Made by a program: the position numbers and the translations under genes. Below are positions 1 through 16,500 of a stretch of 64,000 nucleotides of DNA, piece by piece (position 1 is the stretch's first letter; each line of letters opens with the position of its first letter). The DNA is taken from the NCBI GenBank assembly GCA_030268105.1, contig BSDZ01000013.1, positions 1,407,001 through 1,471,000 of the forward strand, read 5' to 3'. A model generated the notes under the pieces. The model ran no database searches and was not told the origin of the DNA. It saw only the letters and a program-made list of their open reading frames with translations. Source of the DNA: Volvox africanus (taxonomy: Eukaryota; Chlorophyta; Chlorophyceae; Chlamydomonadales; Volvocaceae).

Positions 1-4592
<4,592 letters not shown>

Positions 4593-5154
4593 TCGCGTTT
4601 GCAACAGTGTTCGATGATTCTTTGCCCCGGATCTAAAACGCAAGTGTTTTTGTTCACATTTCAGATTCACAATAAGGGTTTCGAGCCGCCAAGGTACTCG
4701 ATCGCTCCGTCCCCTAGAGGGCTGCTAGCTGCATCCGGAGAGCAACTGCTGCTGCTCGCTAGCGGGTTTTGATTATTTCCGCCGCAGAGCCTCGCAATTT
4801 CTAAGTAGCTATATAGATAGGCTATACAAGTTTAATTAGTTTTATATATCCCTTAAGCGATTGCATGGGAAGGCGTTAGGCGGTGCTTTTATCCTATCGT
4901 CCAAGCTTATCGGAAGGGCTCGCTCATGAGGTTTGTTTTCCCTGCTAGTTCCACGTTCTACAGACATGTCTCCAGCTGTCTATATCTATGTCTACATCTT
5001 AAACAGCAGCCTGGATGTAAGGTAGATGTGACATGTGAGTGGAGATCCGATGGCGTGCGTTTCTCGCTCAACTAATACGAGCCGTGCGCGGTAGTTGCCG
5101 CTAGGTCTTCCACCCATCTGCACCGCCCCTTCACCTGCGACTCTGCTGCTTTCA

Positions 5155-5186
5155 GTCCGTCCGTCCGTCCGTCCGTCCGTCCGTCC
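5155..5186. repeat. CCGT tetranucleotide microsatellite
   Basis: Eight uninterrupted copies of CCGT. Short related GGTC and CCGA runs occur at about 5257-5268 and 9239-9250. Confidence 0.95.
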
Positions 5187-6758
5187 TTCCCGGCAACAGC
5201 TTATTAAAATATAATGGAACGCAACCATCACGCAACAACGGAAGCGGCGTGGTGTCGGTCGGTCGGTGTGTTGTCGATCTTTGTATGTTGGTACGTCTTG
5301 TGTTACAACTTTTCGCTCGTAATAAAATCAACGGCGCGGCTTCTAGCGAGCGTGCGTGCATACGGCCCTGCGCAGCAAACGAGCACGCACCTTGCACCTT
5401 GCGCGCCGCTCCAGATATATCACAGTATAAGCCATTCCCAATCAATAGATTGACCTAACATGAACATCCTGAAGCTTAATAACCAACAAATAACGTGGAA
5501 GTGAAAGGACGCCAAGCGAACGAGCAATACGTAGCAACAATCCAGGAAATCTGCTGCACCGCCATTCCTCCCTCCCTCCGGCGGTACTACTACCTCTTCT
5601 ACTACTTACGCACAAACGAGTTGCCAAGCAACTAATGACCACGCACGATCAACCAAAGATGGATGTATATTTGTATGTGAGGGGATGTATGTGAGACCTA
5701 CCGACAACCGGCTGTGCTCGCGTGTAAGCGTGATAATAAATTCTGAGAACGAATCAGAACGAAGCAAGTTGTGCGAACAGCCGCAACAATTAGACGACCA
5801 TGTATGAGCAGCTAAAACCCGAAAACCTTCAGCTAAAACGCAATTAACTAGAGAACCAGCAGAATCGGATGATCACCGTGAGCACCAACCAAAATTTCCA
5901 AGATAGAGAGTAGTTCATCATTCGATTCCGGTAAGCACATAATGCTACACTCACCTTGATTGATTGATTAATGGGCTGGCGATTTTTGATGCTCTTAGCA
6001 CAAATAAATTCATCAACCATCCAGACATCCAGACATCGATTTCACCTACCCATCAATTATTACTTCTACTTCTAGCTGTTTGCCATCGTCTGTCCTGATA
6101 GGCCAGGATCCCTTGATGGTCTGGACGCCCCCTCCTGCTCTGGCTGCTGTGCTAATAACAAAACCAGTGTCCACCAGCGACCTGAATTCCTGATTTTATT
6201 TGCCACGTCGCTTCATTCCGTCCGTCGACGAGCTAGCGACGGACAAAAGATAAAAGCGAGCAAGCAAACACATACATGGATGAAAAACCCTCGAAAACCA
6301 CCAAGTATGTAATAAGTACGCCAGGAATGATGAGGGCCGAGCCCAGCCAAGCAACAAAGGAAGCTGCTATCACCTCCTTCCACCACTATGCACAGAGCAG
6401 CAGCAGATAATGGAAGGGGTACGTAGGAACCAACATACATGTAATAAGGCCGGCGGACGCGCGTTAGTCATCAAAGAACGAGGAACGCATTCCACCAGCC
6501 TACCTCTCCTTTGACTTGCTCGATAAGGCTTAGTGGCGGCAGATGAAGATACAGTACTCAAAGCCTAGCGAAAACACTGCTGCCATGTAGGCAAGGGTAC
6601 AACACCTGCCGTATACAGCCCGTTACAGTCAACGTTTTCTACCTACTGCTGCTGCTGCTGCTGCTCGAAATGTCCAATATCGCTTCACGCGGGGCAATTC
6701 CACTCAATCCAGAATCAAGCGCGCGCCGTAATAATCGGTGATGGCAACTGTCCTGCTG

Positions 6759-6870
6759 AGTCACCTGCTAACGGTGGCTGTGCTGCTGCAAACTGTCAGT
6801 TTGCATCTTGCTTGGCTGCGCAGGTACGCGCCCAGCCAGCTGCCACCTCCGCAAAGTCACCTGCTAACGG
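6759..6870. repeat. 16-bp direct repeat flanking a palindrome
   Basis: AGTCACCTGCTAACGG occurs at 6759-6774 and again at 6855-6870. Between them lies a perfect palindrome, GCAAACTG-T-CAGTTTGC (6788-6804). The region follows the kinesin stop codon on the minus strand, so the hairpin would fall in its 3' UTR. Confidence 0.85.
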
Positions 6871-7067
6871 CCCACTTATTAGGGTATCGAACAGCCATAT
6901 CACGCCGACAAATCGGGCTAGACACGCCCCCTCCTACGTGACGTGAGGTGCAGTTTCCGCCAGTACTACTGCCGCCACTGCTGCTGCCGCCACTGCTACT
7001 GCCAACCCCGCTACTGCCGTTACTGCGGCTACACATCGCCGCAGCAAGATTAGTCTCAACTTACAAC

Positions 7068-7508
7068 TTACAACTTACGCAGGGTAATGGACAGCTGCGC
7101 CGTCAGTGGGGTGTGTGTCGCAGCTCGGGGGGCGGCGTCCGTTCCACCACCGGCATTCTTAGGAGCGGACACCGCTGTGGCAGCTACAGCCGTCATCTCC
7201 TCCGGTCCCGCGGGTCTCGGTGGGTACGACACGGCAGCATCCACCTTCTTTACGCTAGGTGCGATGAGCTCCAGTCCACAGCCGGCGCTCGAGAACCGCG
7301 CCTTCACGTCCAGCAGCTGTACCTGCTGCTGCTGCGGCCGCGGCAGCCGTGGCCTCCAGGTGCTGCAGGCATACCCACGTGGCGATGGCAGTAGCAGCCG
7401 CCGCCGCCGCCGCGACCCGGCACTTGACGTCAGCTTTGGTTGTTGCGGAGGAACGCAACGACCCTGCAGACGCTCTAAGCGGTCCAGTCTGCTGAGCAGC
7501 TCCGAGAC
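7068..7508 (-). CDS. Kinesin-7 exon 18 (C-terminus)
   Basis: Residues 1908-2053. Starts [16 protein letters not shown], a leucine-spaced helix, and ends QLSITLRKL at TAA (7068-7070). A consensus-like donor, CTGC|GTAAGT, overlaps the last codons; splicing there would replace the C-terminus with sequence from about 6960-7030. Confidence 0.72.
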   Translation of the reverse strand, partial: VSELLSRLDRLERLQGRCVPPQQPKLTSSAGSRRRRRLLLPSPRGYACSTWRPRLPRPQQQQVQLLDVKARFSSAGCGLELIAPSVKKVDAAVSYPPRPAGPEEMTAVAATAVSAPKNAGGGTDAAPRAATHTPLTAQLSITLRKL

Positions 7509-10500
7509 CTGATACCCAGGATTCAAAAGTCAACAGTAAATTACCGAACGAAGACCTTCATTACAAGCGTCCGAATGCAGCTCGCGGTGTCAGGGAGTCG
7601 GATGGGGATGGCAGGTGCTCAAAGGAGGCGGGTATGCAGAAGCAGGAAGGTATGATGCAGCAGGGGCCGCAAAAAGGGGGGTCAGGGTCAGGAGGGAGGA
7701 GAGAGGGGAAAGGCGGAAAGGATCTAACCGAACCGAAGGAAGCGTTTCAGGGATAATAGGTAAGGTCATCAATATGAAAGTAGGATGTGGATATATCCGC
7801 GGTATATGGGTAAGTTGATCTACCTTGAAATTGTCAGTCAGTTTGACAAGAAGTCCCGACTCGATATCTTATGTTACGTGATCGGTAGATGAGATACAAG
7901 AGAACGAGAAAGATGGAAAAGGAACATAACACGGCAAGGGCAAGGGAGGGGGCGCTTTCCTTCCCAACTCGAGTCCATATCATCCTCACTACAGATGAAA
8001 GAGATAGTGGAGGACAAGATGGAGCGGTCAGAAGGTTGGGAGGGAGTTATGCAATGCGATCTGCGATCCGGTAAGGCGCGATGATCCTTACCAAACTTGC
8101 ACCCAGGCGCCGGCTGTCGCCGCCGCCGCTGAGGTCCCTCGAGGCGGTCATTCGTCGCCGCCGCCGCCGCTGCTGCACCTGCGGCTGATACGCTGACAGC
8201 GGGCCATGGCGTGGCTCCTTCGGGGTCACCTCTTCCTCCGTACCCACGCCGTCGTACCGCCCCTTTGTCGCAGCCGCCGCCGCTACCGTAGTCATAAGAC
8301 TCGCTGTGCGGATAGGGAGAAGGGAGAGGGACAGGTGATGGGTGCCCGGGATGGGGAAGAAAAAGGAATTGAAGGGGAGGGAGTGGAGGGCAACAGTGTT
8401 GATACGTGTTTTTGATGTCGTTGCTCAACGGTCAACGGTTGACAGAATGAGAGCCTACGACGGATCAACGGATTTCAACGACGCCATTGTCAAGACAAAT
8501 GGAGGGAGAGGGATGCCTTCGATGCCTCACCGTTCCCTGCATCGGCCGCTGCCATCGCTGCAGCTCTACTGCCGTCGCCGCCGCGTGGCGCAAAGCCGCC
8601 AGGACGTCGGTACAGTTCCGTTGGCGGCGGGCTCATCGCCACTCGCCGCCGGGCCCCGCTGGACCCTCGTCCGCTGTCTTGTCCACCGCCGATAGATCCG
8701 AGGACACCAGCAGGGCCGCCGCTGCTGCAGCCCTTCGCGCCAGCAGCTGCAGCCCCGTTCTGCTCTCCGGCCCTCACGGTGTCATTCGGACTCAGGCTAG
8801 GTTGCGGCTGCATGCCGCTAAGCATGGGTGCGGCGGCAGCGCCCTCCCCGCGGCTGGCAAGTCCAGAGACGGCAGCAGGGGCTGATGCGGTGCGGGTGCA
8901 GCCGCCATGGCGCATAGGAAAGGCAGGGGGAAGACCTCCACCGCTACCGCCTCCAAGCTCTTTACCTGGTAGCTCGCAGACCAGCAGCGTTGCCCTGAGT
9001 GCCACCAGCTTGGCCTCCCGCTCCTCCAATGCCCTCCGGACGTTGTTGATCTCGGCTGTCCTCATCTGGATCTCATTACGGAGGGCGGTGGTTTCGGAGG
9101 CTGCGCGGCGAAGACGCCCTGACGGGGTGGGGTGGGGTTGGCGACATTGTGGGTTGTTGGCGGTGGGGTTTAGCGCTGTGTTTTGGAAGCTGAGATCGAG
9201 TGTGCACTCCCGCTCACCTCCCAATTCCTGCGCTGCCTACCGACCGACCGACCAACCGGTTGATTCTCTAGAACCCACACCTGGGTCAGCTCCTTGCGGA
9301 ATCCCAGGGGACGATGCGCTCATATAATCAGTTTTTCGTATGACGGTTCTCCGGAACTGAACAAAACACTTGCACTTGCTTTAGCTCCTCGCCTGCAGTA
9401 CTGGAGTTCAGTTTAAACGTGCACTCACTTTGGCCTTCTTCAAGAGCGACACGAAGTCGGGTCACTTGCTGAAAGGGAGGGGATGAGGATGGGGAGTGGG
9501 AAGGAGGGGGAGTGGGAAGGGATTGGATTAAACCCATAAACAGGAAATGGGAAGGAGGGGAGGGGGAAGGAGGGGAGGGGGAAGGAGGGGAAGGGTTAGA
9601 GAGAAGTTCCATATGGGAGCCGAGCGGTCGACCAATAATGGAGAGCGACAGACGAAGGGATCACAAGAGGCGGAGTTGGAGTCCTAATGCGTGCGTACGG
9701 TCGTGTGGGAAGGGAACGAAGGGCAGTGGACTTCAGGACATTTCCAGAGTGGCAGAACATTAGAGATTAGCAAAAATGTATATAATAAAAAATAAACAAC
9801 TTAACCAAAAAAATAATAAAATATATGACATAGTGACATAGTTCATGGTGATATCTATAACTATCAGATAATCTGGTGAACCAAGTGGTGTGGAACTGGT
9901 GAATCGATTCACAAGACGTAACCCCTGCCAATCCTTATCTCTCGGTTAGAGAACCGCTCCTCCGAACGCCAATCAGAGAAAAGAAAGTCAGCCCAGTACT
10001 AGGTTTGGGTTAAGTATACAAGTGAGGGCGCTCTCTCAGCCGGAAGAGGGGTTGACGAAGTGACCCCGGTTCACCCCGGTCATCCATGCTGCGGTCATAA
10101 AATGCAACGAGATGGTAGGATTCGATTGGGGCAGCTGAGGTAAGGGGGGGGGGAGACGCCAGCTCCCCAGGACGAGCAGAAACACCCCCCTGCCACCCCT
10201 TTGCAGAAGATGCATCCGGATATGCAGCAGCAGCAGCAGCAGCACCAGGGACAACAACAAAAGCAGCAGTAGGGGCACCGAAACAAACCCCTCACAGTCT
10301 CACCTCCTCCGCCCCCAGCTTCTCTTCCAGCGCCTGGGTGAGCTCCTCTCTCACTATCGCCAACTCCTGCCGTACCTGCCACAGCTCTTGGCGTACCTGC
10401 AGTAGCATGGCGTCTTGCTGCACCACCTCTTCCTCCTCTTCGTCTCCCGCGCCTGCCGCTGTCCCTGCTGTCTCTGCTGTCCCTGTTGCCGAGGGGGGCG

Positions 10501-13500
10501 GCACTGCCGCGGCCACTGCCGGCGGTGTAAGTGCCGTCGCCATCTCTCCCTCCAGCTCCTCCGTATCGTCGTCTTCACATTCGTCAACCTCCATTTGCCC
10601 GATACGCGACTTCATCGTCGTTATCTTCATCACAGGGTGATTGCCCGTAGGAGGGTGAAGAGCCGCGCCGCCTTCATGCGAGAGCCGGACATCCTAGGCG
10701 GCATGAAGGGCATGATGTGTGTGTATGTGAAATTGTGTATGTGACATTGTGTATGTGTAAGCGCATGACTAATTTTGCATGAAGTGGTCAGCATTGACAG
10801 AGAACACGCACGCAGCAAAACCACGCGCAAGGCCCACAATGGTTCTGATGCGGCTGGAAATTCCCCGGTTTCAAAAGAAGCAGATAGCAGGTATCCTACA
10901 TGTTGGGTGGTTGCTAGTTGGCAGTTAATATGCCCACCAACTGTACCCACCAAACGGGGGCCCCGGGGCCCGCGAGCCGGGACCACCCAGGGGGAGGGGG
11001 CCAGAAGCGGCCTCCTCGCCTCCACCTCCGCCGCATCTTCCTCACTCTCCACCTCACTTCCGTCATCTTCTGAGCTGTCGTCGTCGCCGTCGCCAGTCAT
11101 TTGGCCCCCGACCTCGACTGCCGCGGCGGCGGCAGCGCCGGCGGCGGCTGTGGCCGCCATTAGCAGCTGGAGCTTCTGCGCCAGTGCGTCCCGCTCCTCC
11201 GCTAGCTGCGACGCGCGCGCCTCCGCTTTAAGCAGCGCTACCTCCGCCGCCTCCAGCGCCGCCTCCAGCGCCGCCGTCAGTTCTGGAGCTGATGGACTGG
11301 CGGCCTCCCGGGCCATCATCTGTTGCTGCTCATGGAAGGACTACAGCAGCAGCGGAACGTGGTGTTTGTACGGTAATAGAACGATGACTGTACGGTGAAC
11401 GTCCACGGATACCTCTATAATTAGGAGGCGAGGACAGCTCCTCTCTGCCTCCCTCTTTCGCTCCCTCTTTCCCTCCCTCCCTCCTTCCCCCCCAATGGTA
11501 CCTGGGCCTCCTGCCGCAGCTTCATCACTTCCAATGAAGTCGTTGTCAACTGGTTCTGCAAGTCCGCAATGATGACGTCCTGACGCACCGCCAACTCCTG
11601 CGCCTCCGCCAGCTCCTCCGCCATCTGCGCCGTCGCTGCCTCCACTGCCGCCGCCGCACTGGCTCGCACCGCTTCAATCTCCTCACTCACTCGCCGCCGA
11701 GCTGCCGCCGCCGCCAGCGAAGCCGCCACGTGGGCTTCCTCAGCGGAGACGCGCAAGTCCGGCATCGCAGGATCAGCGGCGGCAGCAGCGGCGGCCGCCG
11801 CCGCTGCGTAATGCACACACAGCTCCTGCAGGATATCCACCGGCTCCAACGCCGTCTCTAAATCTGGATCCAGCTCCTTAACCTCTGGATCCTGACTTGA
11901 TTCCTCATTGATGTGGCTCCAGTTTTGAGAGTGGCAACCTGGATTGAGAGATTCGGTGGCTCCGTCCTGTTGCTCTCCCTGTGAGCCCTGCTCCTCCTGC
12001 TCCTGTAACCCCTGCTCCTGCTCCTGTAACCCCTGCTCCTGCTCCTCCTGCAGACCTTGGCGCAGCTCCCCTCCCTCTCCGGCCTCGCCCAGGTATTCTT
12101 CCTCCACATCGACATCTTCCGGCGCCGACATCACCGCGATGGGCGCAAGCAAGTTCACGTAGAGGTTGCTCCTTCGGGACTGGTGCACCTGCTGCAGCTT
12201 TGTTACCCCCGCCGCCGCCGCCGCCGCCGCTGCGTCCTCGTGCTCGCCTTCACTGCTGCAGCCGTTCGAAACGAGCGGCGCTGTTGCCCCAAGAGTGGGG
12301 CTGGCGCTCTTGAGGACGACATCATCCCGAAGGAGGTCCCGGCTGCACCTTTTCACGACAAGACCCTTGTGATGCTGACTTAACGTCTCCCTGGAGCTGG
12401 CTCTGCCGTTATCCTTATTGCCACAATCTCTTAATGTCAGCCATTGGCTCTCGCCGATAATGTCTCTATTGCTGCGTCTGACTCCCGGTCTGTTGCTACC
12501 TCCATTACTCTCCCTTCCACTGTTGTCCCTGTCCCTGTCGGTGTTGTCCCTTGTGCTGCCTCGGCCGCTCTTCTCCCTGGTACTGCCCCGTCCACTCTTT
12601 TCCCTGCAGCTGCCTCGGCCGCTGACACTAAATTCTCGCTCTGCAGATCCCCACGGCGCCCCCTGCTCACTGCGTTCCTCCTCGTCCTCTGCAGCGGCGG
12701 CGGTAAAGGTGGCCCCGCGACTTCCGCTGCCGCACCGCCGCTCCTCCTCTTCAAACTCCTCCATTTCTCTTTCCAGTTGCGCCATGGCCTCCGCCACTGC
12801 CTCCGCCTCCTCCGTCCCCGATACCGACGCTGTGAAGCAGCTGCCATTGATGGGTCCTGGATAGGAGCGATCGCTACGATGAGAGATCAGCTCAGCATTC
12901 TCGGGCACCGTCTCCAGGCCGCCACTTAGTACCGCGTTATCTTCGTAGACCTGAAGAAGGGAAGGCAACACACGAAGGGCGAGGGGGCCGCCCAAGGGGG
13001 TCGAACTGACTTCATGACGCAGAGCCGAGGTCTGGATTGCATCCATGGCGGGTCTGTTATTTAGTCTGATTTTATGATTATTTCTGATTCGTGTGGTCGA
13101 GAAGGGCAGGCGGAGAGGAAAAATGAAAGAGACAGTCAGGACTGTACGAATATGAAATTGTGTTGCCGGTCTTTGGCTGGCTTGTTGGGTGCAGGCTAGT
13201 CAGAGATGAAAGACCATGTCTTCCCCGCGAAACAAAAAGAAACTGGTGAAGGGGCCCCGTAACGTCTTTGGGAAAGGAAAAAGGAGGGGTGGTGCTCTAT
13301 GACGCCCTGACGAAAATTTTCTAAAAAAACGTGTTCTGAGCAGGAATCGTACCTGCAACCTCTCCCTCAAAATGTCCACTTCATCCATCACAGCTTCCAA
13401 TTGTGCGCGCAACTCTTCTGCTTCCACCTCCCCACACCGCACTGCCTCCTGTGCCTCCGCCAACGCCGCACGTCCCCGAAGTGTCGCCGCCTCCACCGCC

Positions 13501-16500
13501 GCCGCCGTTGCCTCCAACTCTTGCTGCATGTGCATGACCAGGACCTCAAGCTCTGCCGCACGCGCATTAGCTTCCGCTGCGGCGGCAGCCGCCGCCACCA
13601 CCGTGGGGTCGTCGACTGATCGATTCGTCGGTACCGCTGCGTTGACGGCGCTGCCATTGCAGCCACCGGCAACGGCGTTGGCAGCCGCCGCCGCTGTACG
13701 GGAGGCATGAAGCTGCTGTTGCAGTTCTGCTATAGTCTGCTGCAGCTCTGCGTTGTCACCTCGGAGTCCTTCCGCGAGGTGTAGTGCCGCATCGCGCTCA
13801 GATTGCAACTGAGCGTTGAGCGCCTGGTGGCCGGCGATTGTGGCTGATGGCAGAGCGGTCCGGGTGGGGGTTGTGATATTTAGCAAGGAGTCACCTCCAG
13901 TGGTGGGGTTCCACTCTAGATCCGGCCTTGATCTACTCGAATTACTGTTGAAAGCTATTTATGAAGCTTGAAATGTACATAGTTGTTAGATAGGGTGATT
14001 CGCTCGAGCAGGGGAACACATTAAAAAGGCATGTAAACATGCACCCTCCCGCCCGCATACCCGTCAGCCGCTGCAGCTCCTGCTTCACTTGGGGCGACAG
14101 GTCCTGATACAGCTGCGAGTTCTCGTCTAGCATCTTCCCGTTATCGATGCTCCCCAGGCCCAGCGCCTCCTGCGTCGGTCAGTCCACGGTCAGACACATA
14201 CACACAACACACACGTGGGCAGTATCGGTATCACCAGCAGACGGCGATCAAAGCGATGGAGGTACAGTGGTGGAAAACTCGGCTAATCGAGCCAACTTTT
14301 GGAGGTCACATACAATCCAGACACACATACACATTCACGCACGTCCACCTGGCACCGCCATCACAGGGCACAGCCCTCTGGATGCGACATGTTTCAGGCA
14401 GGTGGCGGCCAGTGCGACCCGACCCCAAGGTATCTCTCTCACCTGATGCTGTGCGGGGTGGGTCCTCGGCCGCGGAGAAGCACTGCTAGCCTCTTGCTGC
14501 TCCTCCTGGGACATCGGCATGGTGGTCCTCGGAGTAACTGGCGTCTGCTGCTGCTGGGTTGTTGTTGGTGGTGTTGTTGTTGTTGGTGGTGGTGGCGACG
14601 GCGACGCCAGTTGCTCTGGCGTGCGGGTCCGCTGCTGCGACGCCGTCGTCAGTACGGTATCCGGTGCTTCCCCTTCCTCCACCGTTGCCTCCTTGACCTT
14701 CGGCCCCGTATCCTTGTCCTCGCTTTCTCCTTCTACTGCCATTACTGCAGTTGACCGAACCTCCGGTCCTACGTGGGAAACCCCAGTTCCACACCCAGCC
14801 ATCCAAGCACATGACGTCAGCCTCTCCATCAAAAGAAAGTTGGAGCGTTATACTTTGTTGGTCAGTACTCCATATCAGACAGGAACAGGAACAGGATGAG
14901 GATGTGCAGTCGGTTCATACCAATCGACCTGGAAAATGAAGCATCTGGACGCGCCTGCTTTCAGAATGTGCCAAGCGTTGTCATAAGCAGCAGCAAACAG
15001 ATATCGTCGGGTTATATATATATATATATATATATATGTGAAAAGGGGTTGAAAAGATGTACGTAGGATGTACAGACGATTTGCCCCCATAACGTCCCCT
15101 TAACCCTACCCCCCTTCATGTGCCAGGTCCAAATCGCAAAGCCTTCACTGGCAGGATGCGGAACCGGAAGCACTGATCCAGTGCTATCAAGTACTAACCT
15201 TTACCGCTGCCGTCAACTTGGTCCCGCCTCTGACTCTGGTCCCTCTGCTGCTGCTGATCCGGCTGCCGACTGCCGCTACTGCCGCTACTACCGTTCGGGC
15301 TGCCGCCGATTGGGCTGTGGTTGAGAGAACCCGCGGCCTCGGTGGCACCCAGAGAGTTCAGCGAGGGTGGCGGTAGCTGCAGAGGGCGCGAGGGTGCTGC
15401 TTGACGAGCGGATACGAACGCCCGGGCGGCACCTGCACTCAACCCGGCAGCACGTTAGGCAGGTTTGGTACAGACCCGCGATAATGCGGCGGTCAAATGC
15501 CCCAGTGCGCCAGTGGTGATCGACCTCCTGACGATCTTACCTCTAAACACCCAGATACACACATGCATATACATATACATGTGTGTGACCAAAAACAGCA
15601 GGTAAGATTTGACCACCATATGCCTGTCCAGATACACATATACACGCAATGATGCGGTACGAGGCCTACCAGGTGAAATCCAATCCGACTCAATCACCCG
15701 CGCCGCAATGGGGGTGGCGGCACTGGGGCTCCAGGAGCGCGTTCGCGCATGAGGCTCAGGCCGCGACTGCCGCTGAGACCACGTGGCGGTCGTCTCCATC
15801 CCAGCCCCCGTCCCCGCTCCCGCTGCCGCCGCCTGGTCCAATGCATGAGTCATGAGTTGCCGCGCTACCTCCGCCTGCGCAAATGATGGGCACATTCCGG
15901 ACTGTAACGATCCATAGGCTTCAGGGAATAGAATTTACTACGATTCCTTACCTAAAACCCTACAGGGTTTAGATATTTAAATAATTGAATATTTGAAATC
16001 TTAGGAGTTTAAGGACTTGAGAGGTTAGGAGTTATATCAAGTGATAACAAAGTTTTCGTCCAATTTGGTAGGTGGACAAACCTTGAGAGTTCCTTCAATG
16101 GTTCCTCCACGTCGTGCTAGGTTAGAGATTCCCCCGTGGCCCCCCTCCCACCCTACCATCACCAGCACCAGATCGCGACCACCAGCACGCCCTTTTCCTC
16201 GTACCCACCTCCCTTGTCGCCTTTGCCCGCGCTCCTTCACTGCGCAGCAGCTCCATCCGCAAAGCCCGAATCTGCGCGCGGGCGTCCTCAGAGGAAGCCA
16301 CCCTGTGTGGCGGGTTTGGTTTGCTACCCAATGGCGCAAGAGGTGCATACCTTTGCATTCGTGGAGGGAGATTCACGCTCCACACAGCAAAAGCAAGTAT
16401 ACGGTTACCAAGTATGATGTTGGCTATAGGCTCAAGGATTCGGGCAAAGTGCGAAGTATTCAAGCAGCGAAGGAGCTTCAGGTACCAACATAACCTTGCG

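Larger units (their letters stand above)
4593..7067. other. Intergenic region between the Gln-rich gene and the kinesin gene
   Basis: No coding sequence is recognised. The part nearest 4593 should contain the leader and promoter of the Gln-rich gene, and the part nearest 7067 the 3' UTR of the kinesin gene; both lie on the minus strand. A TGTAA, the polyadenylation signal known from Chlamydomonas and Volvox, lies on the minus strand at 6623-6627, about 440 bases after the kinesin stop, and is a candidate site. A TA-rich segment with no other feature lies at about 4800-4860. Confidence 0.5.

Noticed and set aside
10775..11398. Plus-strand 207-codon frame and other long plus-strand frames over the kinesin exons
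   Set aside because: They are mirror frames of GC-rich coiled-coil exons whose minus-strand reading is supported by splice phases.
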